A stretch of DNA of 36,635 nucleotides. Source: Gammaproteobacteria bacterium (lineage in GTDB: Bacteria > Pseudomonadota > Gammaproteobacteria > Steroidobacterales > GCA-2729495). Under the pieces are notes generated by a model. The model ran no database searches and had not been told where the DNA came from. It saw only the letters and a list, made by a program, of their open reading frames with translations. Position numbers and translations under genes: made by a program. The stretch covers positions 1 through 36,635 of the forward strand of contig QUBU01000024.1 of the NCBI GenBank assembly GCA_014337915.1. The letters run 5' to 3'. This document shows positions 1 through 10,190 of the stretch, one piece after another; positions within the stretch are counted from its first letter, which is position 1; every line of letters starts with the position of its first letter.

Positions 1-560
1 TCGCCCTCGCCCGCCGCTTCCTCGAAGACGGCCTCCTGGGTGCCCTGCAGCTCCCAGAGCACGTGGGGCATGGCCGCATTGGGCAGCATCAGGTTGTTGA
101 CCCCGGTCGGCCGCGAGGGATCGAGGTAGAAGCCGCGCAGGAAGCCGTACAGGTAATCCGCGCCCTTGCTGCGCGCGATCAGCGACAGGTCCGGCGGCTC
201 GATGCCGAACCAGCGCTTGGCGTCATCGGGGCGCATGGCGATGGTCATGGTCTCCTGCGGCTTCTGCGCCGCGAACATCAGGTTCCGGACCAGCTGGTCC
301 TCGGAGATCTGCAGGTCCTGGCCCAGGCGGTTGTAGCGCACGTACTGCGCCGAGTGGCAGCCCATACAGTAGTTGACGAAATTGCGCGCGCCCCGCTGCA
401 GCGATGCGACGTTGTCGACATCGACGGCAACATGTTCCGTGCGCGGGCCCTCCGACGCCGCTGCCGCCGTGGCCACCAGCGCCAGCAGTGCCAGCATGGC
501 CGCCTGCAGCAGGTGGCGGCAGCGTGTAACCGACCTCGTCATGACCGTGATCTTCACCAT
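1..560 (-). CDS. petC: Cytochrome c1 of the bc1 complex (partial, C-terminus outside window)
   Basis: This is the haem c subunit of ubiquinol:cytochrome c reductase. It takes electrons from the Rieske centre and passes them to a soluble cytochrome c on the periplasmic side. About 186 residues are visible. A basic, hydrophobic signal peptide occupies roughly residues 1-35 (Leu/Ala-rich core, then TAAAAS). The haem motif CMGCH lies at residues 65-69, in the NFVNY-CMGCH-SAQYVRYNR context typical of cytochrome c1. The methionine ligand and the C-terminal anchor helix are beyond base 1. The gene starts 13 bases after petB stops, so it is the last gene of petABC. I chose the ATG at 560; an in-frame ATG at 542 (MTRS) would give a more normal signal peptide, and neither has a strong ribosome site. 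Confidence 0.93.
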   Translation of the reverse strand, partial: MVKITVMTRSVTRCRHLLQAAMLALLALVATAAAASEGPRTEHVAVDVDNVASLQRGARNFVNYCMGCHSAQYVRYNRLGQDLQISEDQLVRNLMFAAQKPQETMTIAMRPDDAKRWFGIEPPDLSLIARSKGADYLYGFLRGFYLDPSRPTGVNNLMLPNAAMPHVLWELQGTQEAVFEEAAGEG

Positions 561-573
561 GGGGGGCCGCATC

Positions 574-1842
574 CTAGTGGCTGGCGTCGTAGACGACCCG
601 CTCCGGCACCGGCCGGGTCTTCTCGGCGCTGGTGTAGAGGGGCATCAGCAGGAAGAACAGGAAGTACAGCGCCGCGAAGAAGCGCGCCGCGTAGACGTAC
701 ACCAGTTCGGTGGCCGGCTGCAGGCCGAGGTAGCCCAGCGCCACGAAGCTGACGATGAACACCGCCAGTGCCAGCTTGTAGGTCCAGCCGCGGTAGCGGA
801 TGGACTTTACACGGCAGCGGTCCAGCCAGGGCAGGAAAAACAGCAGCACGATGGCCATCATCATCAGGAACGCGCCCCAGCCCTTGCTCGGCACCGAGCG
901 CAGGATCGCGTAGAAGGGCGTGAAGTACCAGACCGGGGCGATGTGCTCCGGCGTCTTCAGCATGTTCGCCGGCTCGAAGTTGGCGTGCTCGAGGAAATAG
1001 CCGCCCATCTCCGGCGCGAAGAACACCACCGCCGCGAACAGCGCGAAGAAGATGACGATGGCGACCAGATCCTTGGCGGTGTAGTACGGGTGGAAGGCCA
1101 CGCCGTCCAGGGGAATGCCGCGGGAATCCTTGCGCTCCTTGATCTCGATGCCGTCGGGATTCAGCGAGCCGGTCTCGTGCAGCGCCAGGATGTGCATCAC
1201 CACCAGCAGCACCAGCGCCAGCGGCACCGCCGCCACGTGCAGCGCGAAGAAGCGGTTGAGCGTGATGTCGGAGATGAAGTAGTCGCCGCGGATCCACTCC
1301 ACCAGGTCCGCCCCGACCCCGGGAATGGCGCCGAACAGCGAGACGATCACCTGCGCGCCCCAGTAGGACATCTGCCCCCAGGGCAGCAGGTAGCCCATGA
1401 AGGCCTCGGCCATCAGCGCCAGGTAGATCACCATGCCGATGAGCCATAGCAGCTCGCGCGGATTCTTGTAGGACCCGTAGAGCAGCGCCCGGAACATGTG
1501 CAGGTAGACGACGATGAAGAAGGCCGAGGCGCCCGTGGAATGCATGTAGCGGATCAGCCAGCCCCACTGCACGTCGCGCATGATGTATTCCACCGAGGCA
1601 AACGCTTCGGTGGCGGACGGCTTGTAGTTCATGGTGAGGAAGATGCCGGTGACCAGCTGGATCACCAGCACCACGATGGCGAGCACGCCGAACACGTACC
1701 AGGCGTTGAAGTTCTTCGCCGCGTAGTACTCGGTCGCGTGCTCCTTGATCATGGCGGTGAGCGGGAAGCGCTCGTCCACCCAGTCGATCAGCCGGGCACA
1801 GCGCCCCTGGCTGGCAGTCGCCCCGGACCTTGCGGCGCTCAT
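574..1842 (-). CDS. petB: Cytochrome b of the bc1 complex
   Basis: Membrane subunit that oxidises ubiquinol at the Qo site and reduces quinone at Qi. It has 422 residues and about eight hydrophobic helices. The four haem ligands are visible as H101, H115, H202 and H217. The helix D pair is 15 apart, one more than in mitochondria, which I recall as usual for gamma- and betaproteobacteria. The full-length single-chain form (not split as in b6f) is intact, including the [12 protein letters not shown] segment after helix C. The Qo motif that is PEWY in mitochondria reads PVWY here (303-306). The start ATG overlaps the petA stop (ATGA), so the two are probably translationally coupled. Identity is secure; the exact start could be a few codons further in. 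Confidence 0.97.
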   Translation of the reverse strand: MSAARSGATASQGRCARLIDWVDERFPLTAMIKEHATEYYAAKNFNAWYVFGVLAIVVLVIQLVTGIFLTMNYKPSATEAFASVEYIMRDVQWGWLIRYMHSTGASAFFIVVYLHMFRALLYGSYKNPRELLWLIGMVIYLALMAEAFMGYLLPWGQMSYWGAQVIVSLFGAIPGVGADLVEWIRGDYFISDITLNRFFALHVAAVPLALVLLVVMHILALHETGSLNPDGIEIKERKDSRGIPLDGVAFHPYYTAKDLVAIVIFFALFAAVVFFAPEMGGYFLEHANFEPANMLKTPEHIAPVWYFTPFYAILRSVPSKGWGAFLMMMAIVLLFFLPWLDRCRVKSIRYRGWTYKLALAVFIVSFVALGYLGLQPATELVYVYAARFFAALYFLFFLLMPLYTSAEKTRPVPERVVYDASH

Positions 1843-2435
1843 GCCTTGGCTCCCGTGTCGTCACCGATAATGATCATGTTGTCACCGACGAAGCGGTAGG
1901 GCGGGATCGGCAGGTTGGTGGGCGCCGGCGAGCCGACCATGACCCGGCCGGCCATGTCGAAGCGCGAACCGTGGCAGGGACAGTAGAACCCGCCCTTCCA
2001 GTCCGGCCCGAGGTCCGGCGGCGCAACGTCGAAGCGCTCGATCGGCGCGCAGCCCAGGTGGGTGCAGACGCCGACCACCACGAGGATGTCCGGCTTGATG
2101 GCGCGCAGCGGATTGCGCGTGTAGTCAGGCTGCTCGGACTCCGCGGAGTCGGGATCCTTCAGCAGTGATGGCGGCTCGGCCTCGATGCGCCCGACCATGT
2201 CCTTGGTCCGGCGCAGGATCCACACCGGCCGGCCACGCCAGACGACGCGCACCATGGCGCCGTCCTCGAGCTTGCCGATGTCGACTTCCACCGGGCCACC
2301 CATGGCCTGGGCCCGGGCGCTGGGGCGGAACGACGCCACGAAGGGCACTGCGGTGAGCACCACGCCCACACCGCCGACGACGCTGGTCGCAACGGTCAGG
2401 AAATGGCGTCGGCTGAGGTCGGCCTCATCGCTCAT
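1839..2435 (-). CDS. petA: Rieske iron-sulfur subunit of the bc1 complex
   Basis: Carries the [2Fe-2S] cluster that accepts the first electron from ubiquinol and swings to cytochrome c1. It has 198 residues. The N-terminus has a Tat-type signal anchor (SRRHFL at 8-13, then a hydrophobic stretch to about residue 34), as expected for a folded Fe-S protein exported by Tat and left uncleaved. Cluster box I is CTHLGC (C124 and H126 ligands, C129 disulfide). Box II is CPCHGS (C152 and H155 ligands, C154 disulfide). It is the first gene of petA-petB-petC. A GGAGG sequence sits about 9 bases before the ATG (plus positions 2445-2449), and a consensus -10 lies about 120 bases upstream, so the operon has its own promoter. 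Confidence 0.97.
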   Translation of the reverse strand: MSDEADLSRRHFLTVATSVVGGVGVVLTAVPFVASFRPSARAQAMGGPVEVDIGKLEDGAMVRVVWRGRPVWILRRTKDMVGRIEAEPPSLLKDPDSAESEQPDYTRNPLRAIKPDILVVVGVCTHLGCAPIERFDVAPPDLGPDWKGGFYCPCHGSRFDMAGRVMVGSPAPTNLPIPPYRFVGDNMIIIGDDTGAKA

Positions 2436-2553
2436 CGAGCTTATCCTCCCAGGCTCTGGTCCCGGCTCTTGTGATCGTCATGCAGCCGTGGGCCCGGTAC
2501 CGGGAACGGAATCGATCTCGGCGGGGTGACGGCGGGCGCGTTGAAACCGGCAA

Positions 2554-2559
2554 ATTATA
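2554..2559 (-). promoter_or_regulatory. Likely -10 box of the petABC promoter
   Basis: The minus strand reads TATAAT here, a perfect -10 hexamer in the 167-base gap between the murA stop and petA. I see no good -35 at 16-18 bases. Transcription would start near 2547, giving a leader of about 110 bases before petA. The AT-rich patch stands out in an otherwise GC-rich gap. Confidence 0.5.
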
Positions 2560-2602
2560 CACATGCCGAATTCGCGTTGGCCATGGTGGCGCCGCGCCAG
2601 CC

Positions 2603-4116
<1,514 letters not shown>

Positions 4117-4149
4117 CGGCAACGCCGCGTCTTGCTGGGCAGGGCGCAC

Positions 4150-4155
4150 ATTATA
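4150..4155 (-). promoter_or_regulatory. Likely -10 box for ibaG-murA
   Basis: Perfect TATAAT on the minus strand, 34 bases upstream of the ibaG ATG, with a predicted start near 4143. No clear -35. It lies back to back with the kdsD promoter in a 136-base divergent gap (4117-4252). Confidence 0.55.
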
Positions 4156-4214
4156 AGGGTCATCCGCGGCCGGCGAAGGAGCGGCCCGCGGCTCCGCGCG
4201 ACGGATGGTTCCCG

Positions 4215-4220
4215 TACAAT
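4215..4220 (+). promoter_or_regulatory. Likely -10 box for the kdsD-rapZ operon
   Basis: TACAAT (5 of 6 to consensus), 32 bases before the kdsD ATG, with a predicted start near 4227. A -35 is not evident. The two divergent -10 boxes (4150-4155 minus, 4215-4220 plus) are about 60 bases apart, so the promoters could share upstream factors. Confidence 0.45.
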
Positions 4221-4252
4221 TGCCGGGCCGTCGTTCCTGGACCAGAGTGCCC

Positions 4253-5236
4253 ATGACCCAGCCCCGATCCGCCGTGGACGTCCGCAGCCTGGCCCGCCGG
4301 GTGCTGGAGATCGAGGCCCGGGCGGTATCGGCCCTGGCCGGCCGCATCGACGAGTCCTTCGCCCGGGCCTGCGCGCTGATCCTCGGCTGCGAGGGCCGGG
4401 TGGTGGTCACGGGCATGGGCAAGTCCGGCCACGTCGGCGGCAAGATCGCCGCCACGCTGGCCAGCACCGGCACCCCGGCCTTTTTCGTGCATCCCGGAGA
4501 GGCCAGTCACGGGGACCTCGGCATGATCACCCGGGCGGACCTGGTGGTGGCGGTATCCAACTCCGGGGAAACCGCGGAGATCATCACTATCCTGCCGCTG
4601 CTCAAGCGGCTCGGCGTGCCACTGATCACCCTGACCGGCGCGCCCCGCTCGACGCTGGGCCAGGCTGCCAGCGTGGCGCTCGACGTCGGCGTCGCCGAGG
4701 AGGCCTGTCCGCTGAACCTGGCACCGACCGCCAGCACCACGGCGGCGCTGGCCATGGGCGATGCTCTGGCCGTGGCGTTGCTCGAGAGCCGCGGCTTCAC
4801 GCGCGAGGACTTCGCGCTCGCGCATCCGGGCGGCACGCTGGGGCGGCGGCTGCTGCTGCGGGTTGCCGATGTCATGAACTCGGGGACGGCGGTGCCGCGC
4901 ATCGGGCCCGATGCGCCGCTGTCCGAGGGGCTGGTGGAAATGACGCGCAAAAGCCTCGGCATGACGGCCGTGGTCGATTCTGCCGGCCACCTGCTCGGCG
5001 TGTTCACCGATGGCGACCTGCGCCGCGCGGTAGACCGTGCCGTGGACATCCACCACACGCCGATGCGGGCGGTCATGACCACCGGCTGCAAGACCATCGG
5101 CCCCGGCGCGCTGGCTGCCGAGGCGGTACACCTGATGGAGCAGTTCAAGATCACGGCGCTGCTGGTGGTGGACGAGCACGAGGTGGTGGTCGGTGCGCTC
5201 AACGTCCATAACCTGTTCCGCGCCGGGGTGATGTGA
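4253..5236 (+). CDS. kdsD: D-arabinose 5-phosphate isomerase KdsD
   Basis: Interconverts ribulose 5-phosphate and arabinose 5-phosphate, the first step of KDO synthesis for LPS. The 327 residues match E. coli KdsD (328). An SIS domain spans about residues 40-175, with GMGKSGH at 54-60, HPGEASHGDLGM at 80-91 (the catalytic His region) and SNSGET at 102-107. Two CBS repeats follow from about 205 to the end (DVMNSG, VFTDGDLRR, VMTTG). The ATG at 4253 is chosen because the 16 codons before it do not belong to the family and overlap the promoter. It heads an operon with kdsC, whose GTG overlaps this stop. Confidence 0.97.
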   Translation: MTQPRSAVDVRSLARRVLEIEARAVSALAGRIDESFARACALILGCEGRVVVTGMGKSGHVGGKIAATLASTGTPAFFVHPGEASHGDLGMITRADLVVAVSNSGETAEIITILPLLKRLGVPLITLTGAPRSTLGQAASVALDVGVAEEACPLNLAPTASTTAALAMGDALAVALLESRGFTREDFALAHPGGTLGRRLLLRVADVMNSGTAVPRIGPDAPLSEGLVEMTRKSLGMTAVVDSAGHLLGVFTDGDLRRAVDRAVDIHHTPMRAVMTTGCKTIGPGALAAEAVHLMEQFKITALLVVDEHEVVVGALNVHNLFRAGVM

Positions 5237-5757
5237 CCGTGGCGCCAGCTCCCGACCCGGCCCTCATGCGTCGTGCGGCCGGCATCCGCCTGCTGGTCCT
5301 CGACGTGGATGGCGTCATGACCGACGGGCGCCTGTACTACGACGCCGCCGGCCGCGAGTTCAAGAGCTTCAATGTCCGCGACGGCTATGGCATACGGCGC
5401 CTGATGGCGGCTGGCATCACGGTGGCGGTGATCTCCGGCCGGCCCTCGACATCAGCCGCCGGCCGCATGGCGGACCTCGGGATCCCGCACGTCATGCTCG
5501 GCGAGGACGACAAGGCCAGGGCGCTGGCGGCGCTGCTCGCCACCACCGGCATCCCGGCCCGCGAGGCCGCCTGCGTCGGCGACGACGAACCCGACCTGCC
5601 GGTCATGCAGCAGGTGGCACTGCCGATCGCGGTCGCCGATTGCCATCCCTCGGTGGCCGCTGCCGCCGCCTGGCGCACCAGCCTTGCAGGCGGCGCCGGT
5701 GCGGTGCGCGAGGTCTGCGACCTGCTGCTGGCAGCACGAGCGCTGCACCGGAGCTGA
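5233..5757 (+). CDS. kdsC: 3-deoxy-D-manno-octulosonate 8-phosphate phosphatase KdsC
   Basis: HAD-superfamily phosphatase that removes phosphate from KDO 8-phosphate to give free KDO. It has 174 residues, slightly shorter than E. coli (188). HAD motif I is DVDGVMTDG with D24 and D26; motif II is SGR (68-70); the lysine is near K94; motif III is GDDEPD (116-121). There is no cap domain, as in type C0 HAD enzymes that act as tetramers. The C-terminal tail GAVREVCDLLL is typical of KdsC and reaches into the neighbouring active site. The start is a GTG whose GTGA overlaps the kdsD stop; a second GTG two codons on is also possible. Confidence 0.95.
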   Translation: MTVAPAPDPALMRRAAGIRLLVLDVDGVMTDGRLYYDAAGREFKSFNVRDGYGIRRLMAAGITVAVISGRPSTSAAGRMADLGIPHVMLGEDDKARALAALLATTGIPAREAACVGDDEPDLPVMQQVALPIAVADCHPSVAAAAAWRTSLAGGAGAVREVCDLLLAARALHRS

Positions 5758-5764
5758 CTGCGCC

Positions 5765-6322
5765 ATGATCCTGCGACGCGCGCTGTCGGTGCTCGGCCTG
5801 CTGGTCCTGGCGGCAGGCAGCAGCCTGCTGCTGAGCCAGCTCGACAGCGAGGAGCAGCCGGCAGCGACCGGGCCGTCGCTGGGCGTCGGCTACTACATCA
5901 ACGATGCCACGCTGACCGGCACCGGCGACGACGGCCAGGTGCTGTACCGGCTCTCGGCCGTGCATGTCGTGCAGCAGCCTGCCGACGGCAGTGTCCGGCT
6001 CGAGCAGGTCAGCGTGAACTACGACCCGGCGCAGCAGGTTCCCTGGCGCCTGACGGCCGACACGGGGCAGGTACTCGCGGATGGTAAGATGATCGCACTC
6101 TCCGGTAACGTCGTTGCCGCCACGCGCGGAGCCGACAATCCCCCGGCCATCGTCCGCACCGACTACCTGGAGTTCGACCCCGGCACGGACATCGCCTCCA
6201 CCGACAGGAAAGTTGACATCGACTATGCGGGAAGCACGGTCCACGCGGTGGGCCTGCGGGCGCTGCTGCGCGAGGACCGGCTCCAGCTGCTCGCCGACGT
6301 CACGGGCCACTATGAGCGTTGA
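5765..6322 (+). CDS. lptC: LPS export protein LptC
   Basis: Bitopic inner-membrane protein that receives LPS from LptB2FG and hands it to periplasmic LptA. It has 185 residues (E. coli 191). A single transmembrane helix occupies about residues 5-24. The periplasmic part has the beta-jellyroll pattern (YYINDATLTGTGDDGQVLYRLSA at the start, VDIDYAGSTVHAVGL near the end). It starts 7 bases after kdsC. Its last 11 bases overlap lptA, so translation of the two is probably coupled. The ATG at 5765 is preferred because upstream in-frame codons overlap kdsC. Sequence similarity in this family is low, so identity rests on fold pattern and position. Confidence 0.92.
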   Translation: MILRRALSVLGLLVLAAGSSLLLSQLDSEEQPAATGPSLGVGYYINDATLTGTGDDGQVLYRLSAVHVVQQPADGSVRLEQVSVNYDPAQQVPWRLTADTGQVLADGKMIALSGNVVAATRGADNPPAIVRTDYLEFDPGTDIASTDRKVDIDYAGSTVHAVGLRALLREDRLQLLADVTGHYER

Positions 6323-7034
6323 CGGCGCCCGGCGGGCGCTGCCATTGCTGGCCGCATGCATGCTGCTGGGTGCCGGCCTGGCCTGGCCCGGTCTGGCCGG
6401 TTCGCAGCCTGCCGCCCAGGCACCGGCTGCGCCGCAGGCCCCGCCACCTGCAGGCGCCCCGGGCCCGGGACGGGCGCAGCCGGTCCTGCCTGGCTTCGAC
6501 AGCCAGCGCAACCTGCCGATCGACCTCGATGCCCAGTCCTCCGAGTTCGACCGGCGCAGCAACCGGCTGGTGTTCCGCAGCATGCGCATCACCCAGGGCA
6601 CGCTCAGCATCCGCGCCGACGTCGCCGAAGCCACGCGCCTGGACTTCGAGAACAGCCGCTGGCAGTTCCGGGGCAACGTCGAGATCATCAACCAGGGTGC
6701 GAAGGTCTGGTGCGACGCTGCCGAGCTCACCTTCCTCGGCCACGAGCTGCGCAGCGCGCTGCTGCACGGAGCCCCGGCGCGCTTCGAGCAACAGGGCCCC
6801 AATGGCCAGCACACCGAGGGCCGCGCCGGCACCATGGACTACGACGTCGCCGGCGGCATGATGCGCATGTCGGCCAACGCCTGGATCAGCGACGGCGCCA
6901 ACGAGATCGCCGGCGAGCGCATCAGCTACGACCTGCGCCGCCAGTACGTCACCGCCGAGGCCGGCAGCGGCGGCCCGGTGCGCATGAAGATCAACCCCTC
7001 GCAGCGCGGCCAGAAAGGCGGCAAGGCGCCGTGA
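6312..7034 (+). CDS. lptA: Periplasmic LPS transport protein LptA
   Basis: Forms the bridge of stacked beta-jellyrolls that carries LPS across the periplasm from LptC to LptD. It has 240 residues, longer than E. coli LptA (185). A signal peptide covers about residues 1-31 (hydrophobic core, then GLAGSQ). A Pro/Ala/Gly-rich stretch at about 32-60 has no counterpart in E. coli. The OstA-type domain follows ([71 protein letters not shown]). The tail is basic ([10 protein letters not shown]). The start at 6312 overlaps lptC by 11 bases and gives a proper signal peptide. The stop overlaps the lptB GTG. Confidence 0.94.
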   Translation: MSVDGARRALPLLAACMLLGAGLAWPGLAGSQPAAQAPAAPQAPPPAGAPGPGRAQPVLPGFDSQRNLPIDLDAQSSEFDRRSNRLVFRSMRITQGTLSIRADVAEATRLDFENSRWQFRGNVEIINQGAKVWCDAAELTFLGHELRSALLHGAPARFEQQGPNGQHTEGRAGTMDYDVAGGMMRMSANAWISDGANEIAGERISYDLRRQYVTAEAGSGGPVRMKINPSQRGQKGGKAP

Positions 7035-7756
7035 GCACGCTGCTGGCACGGGACCTGAGCAAGCGCTTCAAGGCACGGCAGGTGGTGCGCAGCATCTCGC
7101 TGGAGATCAACAGTGGCGAGGTCGTCGGCCTGCTCGGTCCCAATGGCGCCGGCAAGACCACCGCGTTCTACATGATCGTCGGCCTGATCCCCTGCGACGC
7201 CGGCCGGATCACCCTCGACGGCGAGGACCTGACCGACCTGCCGATGCACCGGCGTGCGCGCCTCGGCCTGGGCTATCTGCCGCAGGAAGCCTCGGTGTTC
7301 CGCAAGCTGTCGGTGGAAGACAACATCATGGCCATCCTCGAAACCCGCGAGGAGCTCTCGCGCAGCGACCGCGAGGCGCGGCTCGAGGGGCTGCTCGACG
7401 AGCTGCACATCAGTCACGTGCGCACCGGGCTCGGCATGAGCCTGTCCGGGGGCGAGCGCCGCCGCGTGGAAATCGCGCGGGCCCTGGCCGCGGAGCCGCG
7501 CTTCGTGCTGCTCGACGAACCCTTCGCCGGCGTCGATCCGATCTCGGTGCTCGACATCCAGCGCATCATCCGCCACCTCGCCGAGCGCCAGATCGGCGTG
7601 CTGATCACCGACCATAATGTGCGCGAGACCCTTGGAATCTGCGGCCGCGCCTATATCCTCAGCGATGGGACCATGATTGCCCAGGGCGGTCCCGCCGAGA
7701 TCCTCGAGAACCAGCAGGTCCGCGAGGTCTACCTCGGCGAGAGCTTCAGGCTATGA
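7031..7756 (+). CDS. lptB: LPS export ABC transporter ATPase LptB
   Basis: Cytoplasmic ATPase that drives LPS extraction from the inner membrane with LptF and LptG. The 241 residues equal E. coli LptB. Walker A is GPNGAGKT (36-43); the Q-loop is in [12 protein letters not shown]; the signature is LSGGERRR; Walker B is [13 protein letters not shown]; the switch histidine is in [10 protein letters not shown]. The C-terminus ([10 protein letters not shown]) is the conserved LptB tail. The start is GTG at 7031, overlapping the lptA stop as GTGA. An in-frame open frame extends far upstream through lptA but is an artefact. lptF and lptG are not in the window; in most proteobacteria they are encoded elsewhere. 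Confidence 0.98.
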   Translation: MSTLLARDLSKRFKARQVVRSISLEINSGEVVGLLGPNGAGKTTAFYMIVGLIPCDAGRITLDGEDLTDLPMHRRARLGLGYLPQEASVFRKLSVEDNIMAILETREELSRSDREARLEGLLDELHISHVRTGLGMSLSGGERRRVEIARALAAEPRFVLLDEPFAGVDPISVLDIQRIIRHLAERQIGVLITDHNVRETLGICGRAYILSDGTMIAQGGPAEILENQQVREVYLGESFRL

Positions 7757-7778
7757 GCCGGGAACCGGTCGCGGACCA

Positions 7779-9266
7779 ATGCTGAAACCTTCGTTGCAAC
7801 TGCGTGTTGGCCAGCAGCTGACGATGACGCCACAGCTGCAGCAGGCGATCCGCCTGCTGCAGCTGCCCATCCTCGAGCTGAACGCCCAGCTGCAGCAGCT
7901 GCTCGACAGCAACGTCATGCTGGAGCTCGAGGAACCCGCCGAGCGCGATGGTGACCTCCCCGGACCCGCCGAAGCAGTGGAATTCGAGCGCTTCACGGCC
8001 GATGGTGACCGCGCCCCCGCGACGGACGATGCGACCGGTGACTTCGACTACGACCCCGACGAGAGCGGCGTCCTGCCGGACGAGGTACCCGACTCGCCGC
8101 TGTGGAACGAGGCGTCGGCACCGGGCCGCAGCGATCCCTGGTCCGACGATGACCGGCAGGCGGAGATCGCCGACGAGTCCGGGCAGTCGCTGCGCGAACA
8201 CCTGCTCTGGCAGCTGGAGATGGACCACTTCAGCCCGCGCGAGGCACTCATCGGCGAAGCGCTGATCGACTGCGTCAACGACGACGGCTACCTGACCGAG
8301 ACCATGCAGGGCATCCTCGCCATGCTGCCCGCCACGGCCGGCTTCACGCTCGCGGAAGTGGAGCAGGTGCTGGCCCGCGTGCAGGCACTGGACCCGCCCG
8401 GTGTCGCTGCCCGCGACCTGCGCGAGTGCATCACCCTGCAGCTGCAGCAGCTGGATCCGGCGACACCGGGCCTGGCGCTGGCACAGGCCATTGCCGGCGC
8501 GCACCTGGACCTCGTGGCCGAGCAGCAGCTCACCATGCTGCGGCGCAAGCTCGGTGCATCCGATGTGGAGATCGAGGAGGCGCTCGCCCTGGTGCGGGGC
8601 TGCAATCCGCGGCCCGGCGCCGGCATCGAGGCGGCGCGGCCGGAGTACGTGGTGCCCGACGTCTTCGTGCGCAAGCATGACGGCAAGTGGCTGGTCGAGG
8701 TCAACCGCTCACTGGCGCCGCGGCTTCGGGTCAACCAGGCCTACGCGCAGATGCTGCGCGGCAACTCCGAGCACGCGGTGCTGCGCACCCAGTTGCAGGA
8801 GGCGCGCTGGCTGGTGCGCAGCCTGGAGATCCGCAACGACACCCTGCTCAAGGTCGCCAGCTGCATCGTCGAACGCCAGGTCGATTTCTTCGAGCACGGC
8901 GAGGAGCGCATGAAGCCGATGATCCTCAGGGACGTGGCCGAGGCGGTGGAGATGCACGAGTCCACGATCTCGCGCGTGACCTCCGGAAAGTACATGCACA
9001 CCCCGCGCGGCGTGTTCGAGCTGCGCTTTTTCTTCTCCAGCCAGGTGGCCGGCGAGGATGGCACCGAACAGTCCTCCACCGCGGTCCGGGCGCGGATCCG
9101 CAAACTGGTGGGCCAGGAAAGCCCGGGTGCGCCCCTGAGCGACAGTCGCATCGCCGAACTGCTGCAGGCCGACGGCATCAACGTCGCGCGGCGGACCGTG
9201 GCCAAGTACCGCGAGGCCATGAAGATTCCACCCTCCAGCGAACGCCGCCGCCGGGGCGCGCGCTGA
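7779..9266 (+). CDS. rpoN: RNA polymerase sigma-54 factor RpoN
   Basis: Alternative sigma factor that recognises -24/-12 promoters and needs AAA+ activators. It has 495 residues. Region I is Gln/Leu-rich (QLRVGQQLTMTPQLQQAIRLLQLP at the N-terminus). An acidic region II covers about residues 50-130 (many Asp/Glu). The core-binding domain follows (ESGQSLREHLLWQLEMD onward). The helix-turn-helix segment includes VAEAVEMHESTISRVTSGKYMHTPRG. The diagnostic RpoN box ARRTVAKYRE is at 470-479. It begins 22 bases after lptB, the same order as in E. coli. It is followed directly by rapZ, without hpf or ptsN. Confidence 0.98.
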   Translation: MLKPSLQLRVGQQLTMTPQLQQAIRLLQLPILELNAQLQQLLDSNVMLELEEPAERDGDLPGPAEAVEFERFTADGDRAPATDDATGDFDYDPDESGVLPDEVPDSPLWNEASAPGRSDPWSDDDRQAEIADESGQSLREHLLWQLEMDHFSPREALIGEALIDCVNDDGYLTETMQGILAMLPATAGFTLAEVEQVLARVQALDPPGVAARDLRECITLQLQQLDPATPGLALAQAIAGAHLDLVAEQQLTMLRRKLGASDVEIEEALALVRGCNPRPGAGIEAARPEYVVPDVFVRKHDGKWLVEVNRSLAPRLRVNQAYAQMLRGNSEHAVLRTQLQEARWLVRSLEIRNDTLLKVASCIVERQVDFFEHGEERMKPMILRDVAEAVEMHESTISRVTSGKYMHTPRGVFELRFFFSSQVAGEDGTEQSSTAVRARIRKLVGQESPGAPLSDSRIAELLQADGINVARRTVAKYREAMKIPPSSERRRRGAR

Positions 9267-9277
9267 CCGGCACCGCC

Positions 9278-10180
9278 ATGCGCCTGATCATCGTCAGCGG
9301 CCTGTCCGGCTCCGGCAAGAGCGTGGCACTGCACCTGCTCGAGGACGTCGGCTTCTACTGCATCGACAACCTCCCGGCGGCGCTGCTCGACTCGGTGATC
9401 TCGCAGATCGCCGCCACCGGCGATCCCTTCTACGAGAACCTGGCCGTGGGCGTGGACGTGCGCAGCCGGGCGGCCGACCTGGAGTCGCTGCCGGAGCTGA
9501 TCCGTCGCTTCCGGAACCTCGGCATCCGCTGCGAGATCGTCTTCCTGCATGCCAGCGAGGACAGCCTGCTGAAGCGTTATGCGGAGAGCCGCCGCCCGCA
9601 CCCGCTGTCCGCCCGCGGCATGAGCCTGCGCGAGGCCATCACCCGCGAACGCGAGCTGCTGGGGCCGGTCATGGCGGCCGCCGAACTCATCATCGACACC
9701 AGCCAGACCAGCGTCTACCAGCTGCGCGACGCGGTGCGTGGCCGGGTGGGCCTGCGCGCCGAGCCCGGCCTGTCCATCCTCATCGAGTCTTTCGGTTACA
9801 AGCACGGCATTCCGCTGGATGCCGACTTCGTCTTCGACCTGCGCTGCCTGCCAAATCCCTACTGGGAGATCAGTCTGCGCCCGCTGACCGGCCGCGATCC
9901 GCAGGTGATCGCCTACCTCGATGCCCAGCCGCCGGTGCAGGAGATGTATCGGGACATCCTCGGCTTCCTGCAGCGCTGGATCCCGCGCTATGCGGACTTC
10001 AACCGCAACTACCTGACAGTGGCGCTGGGCTGCACCGGCGGCCAGCACCGCTCGGTCTACATGGCCGATAGGCTAGCCACGGAGCTGGCACGAGAGCACC
10101 AGCAGGTGCTCATCCGGCATACCGAGCTGCGCGGCATCGACCGCCCCCCGGAGGGGGCCGGCGCAGCGCCGCCCGGCTGA
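9278..10180 (+). CDS. rapZ: RNase adapter / nucleotide-binding protein RapZ (YvcJ family)
   Basis: P-loop protein of the RapZ/YvcJ family. In E. coli it binds GlmZ/GlmY small RNAs and directs RNase E, so adjusting glucosamine 6-phosphate synthesis. It has 300 residues (E. coli 284). Walker A is GLSGSGKS (8-15), followed by the conserved EDVGFYCIDNLP. The SRRPHPLS motif and the C-terminal GCTGGQHRSVYMADRLA RNA-binding signature are present. The last 15 or so residues (PPEGAGAAPPG) are a low-complexity extension. The start ATG is 11 bases after the rpoN stop. Whether it acts on a GlmZ-like RNA here is unknown; no such RNA is visible in the window. Confidence 0.95.
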   Translation: MRLIIVSGLSGSGKSVALHLLEDVGFYCIDNLPAALLDSVISQIAATGDPFYENLAVGVDVRSRAADLESLPELIRRFRNLGIRCEIVFLHASEDSLLKRYAESRRPHPLSARGMSLREAITRERELLGPVMAAAELIIDTSQTSVYQLRDAVRGRVGLRAEPGLSILIESFGYKHGIPLDADFVFDLRCLPNPYWEISLRPLTGRDPQVIAYLDAQPPVQEMYRDILGFLQRWIPRYADFNRNYLTVALGCTGGQHRSVYMADRLATELAREHQQVLIRHTELRGIDRPPEGAGAAPPG

Positions 10181-10190
10181 GGGCCGAGGG

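Noticed and set aside
10143-10158. GCCCCC-CGGA-GGGGGC hairpin near the rapZ end as a terminator
   Set aside because: It lies inside rapZ, has no T-run, and short G/C palindromes are expected by chance in this DNA.
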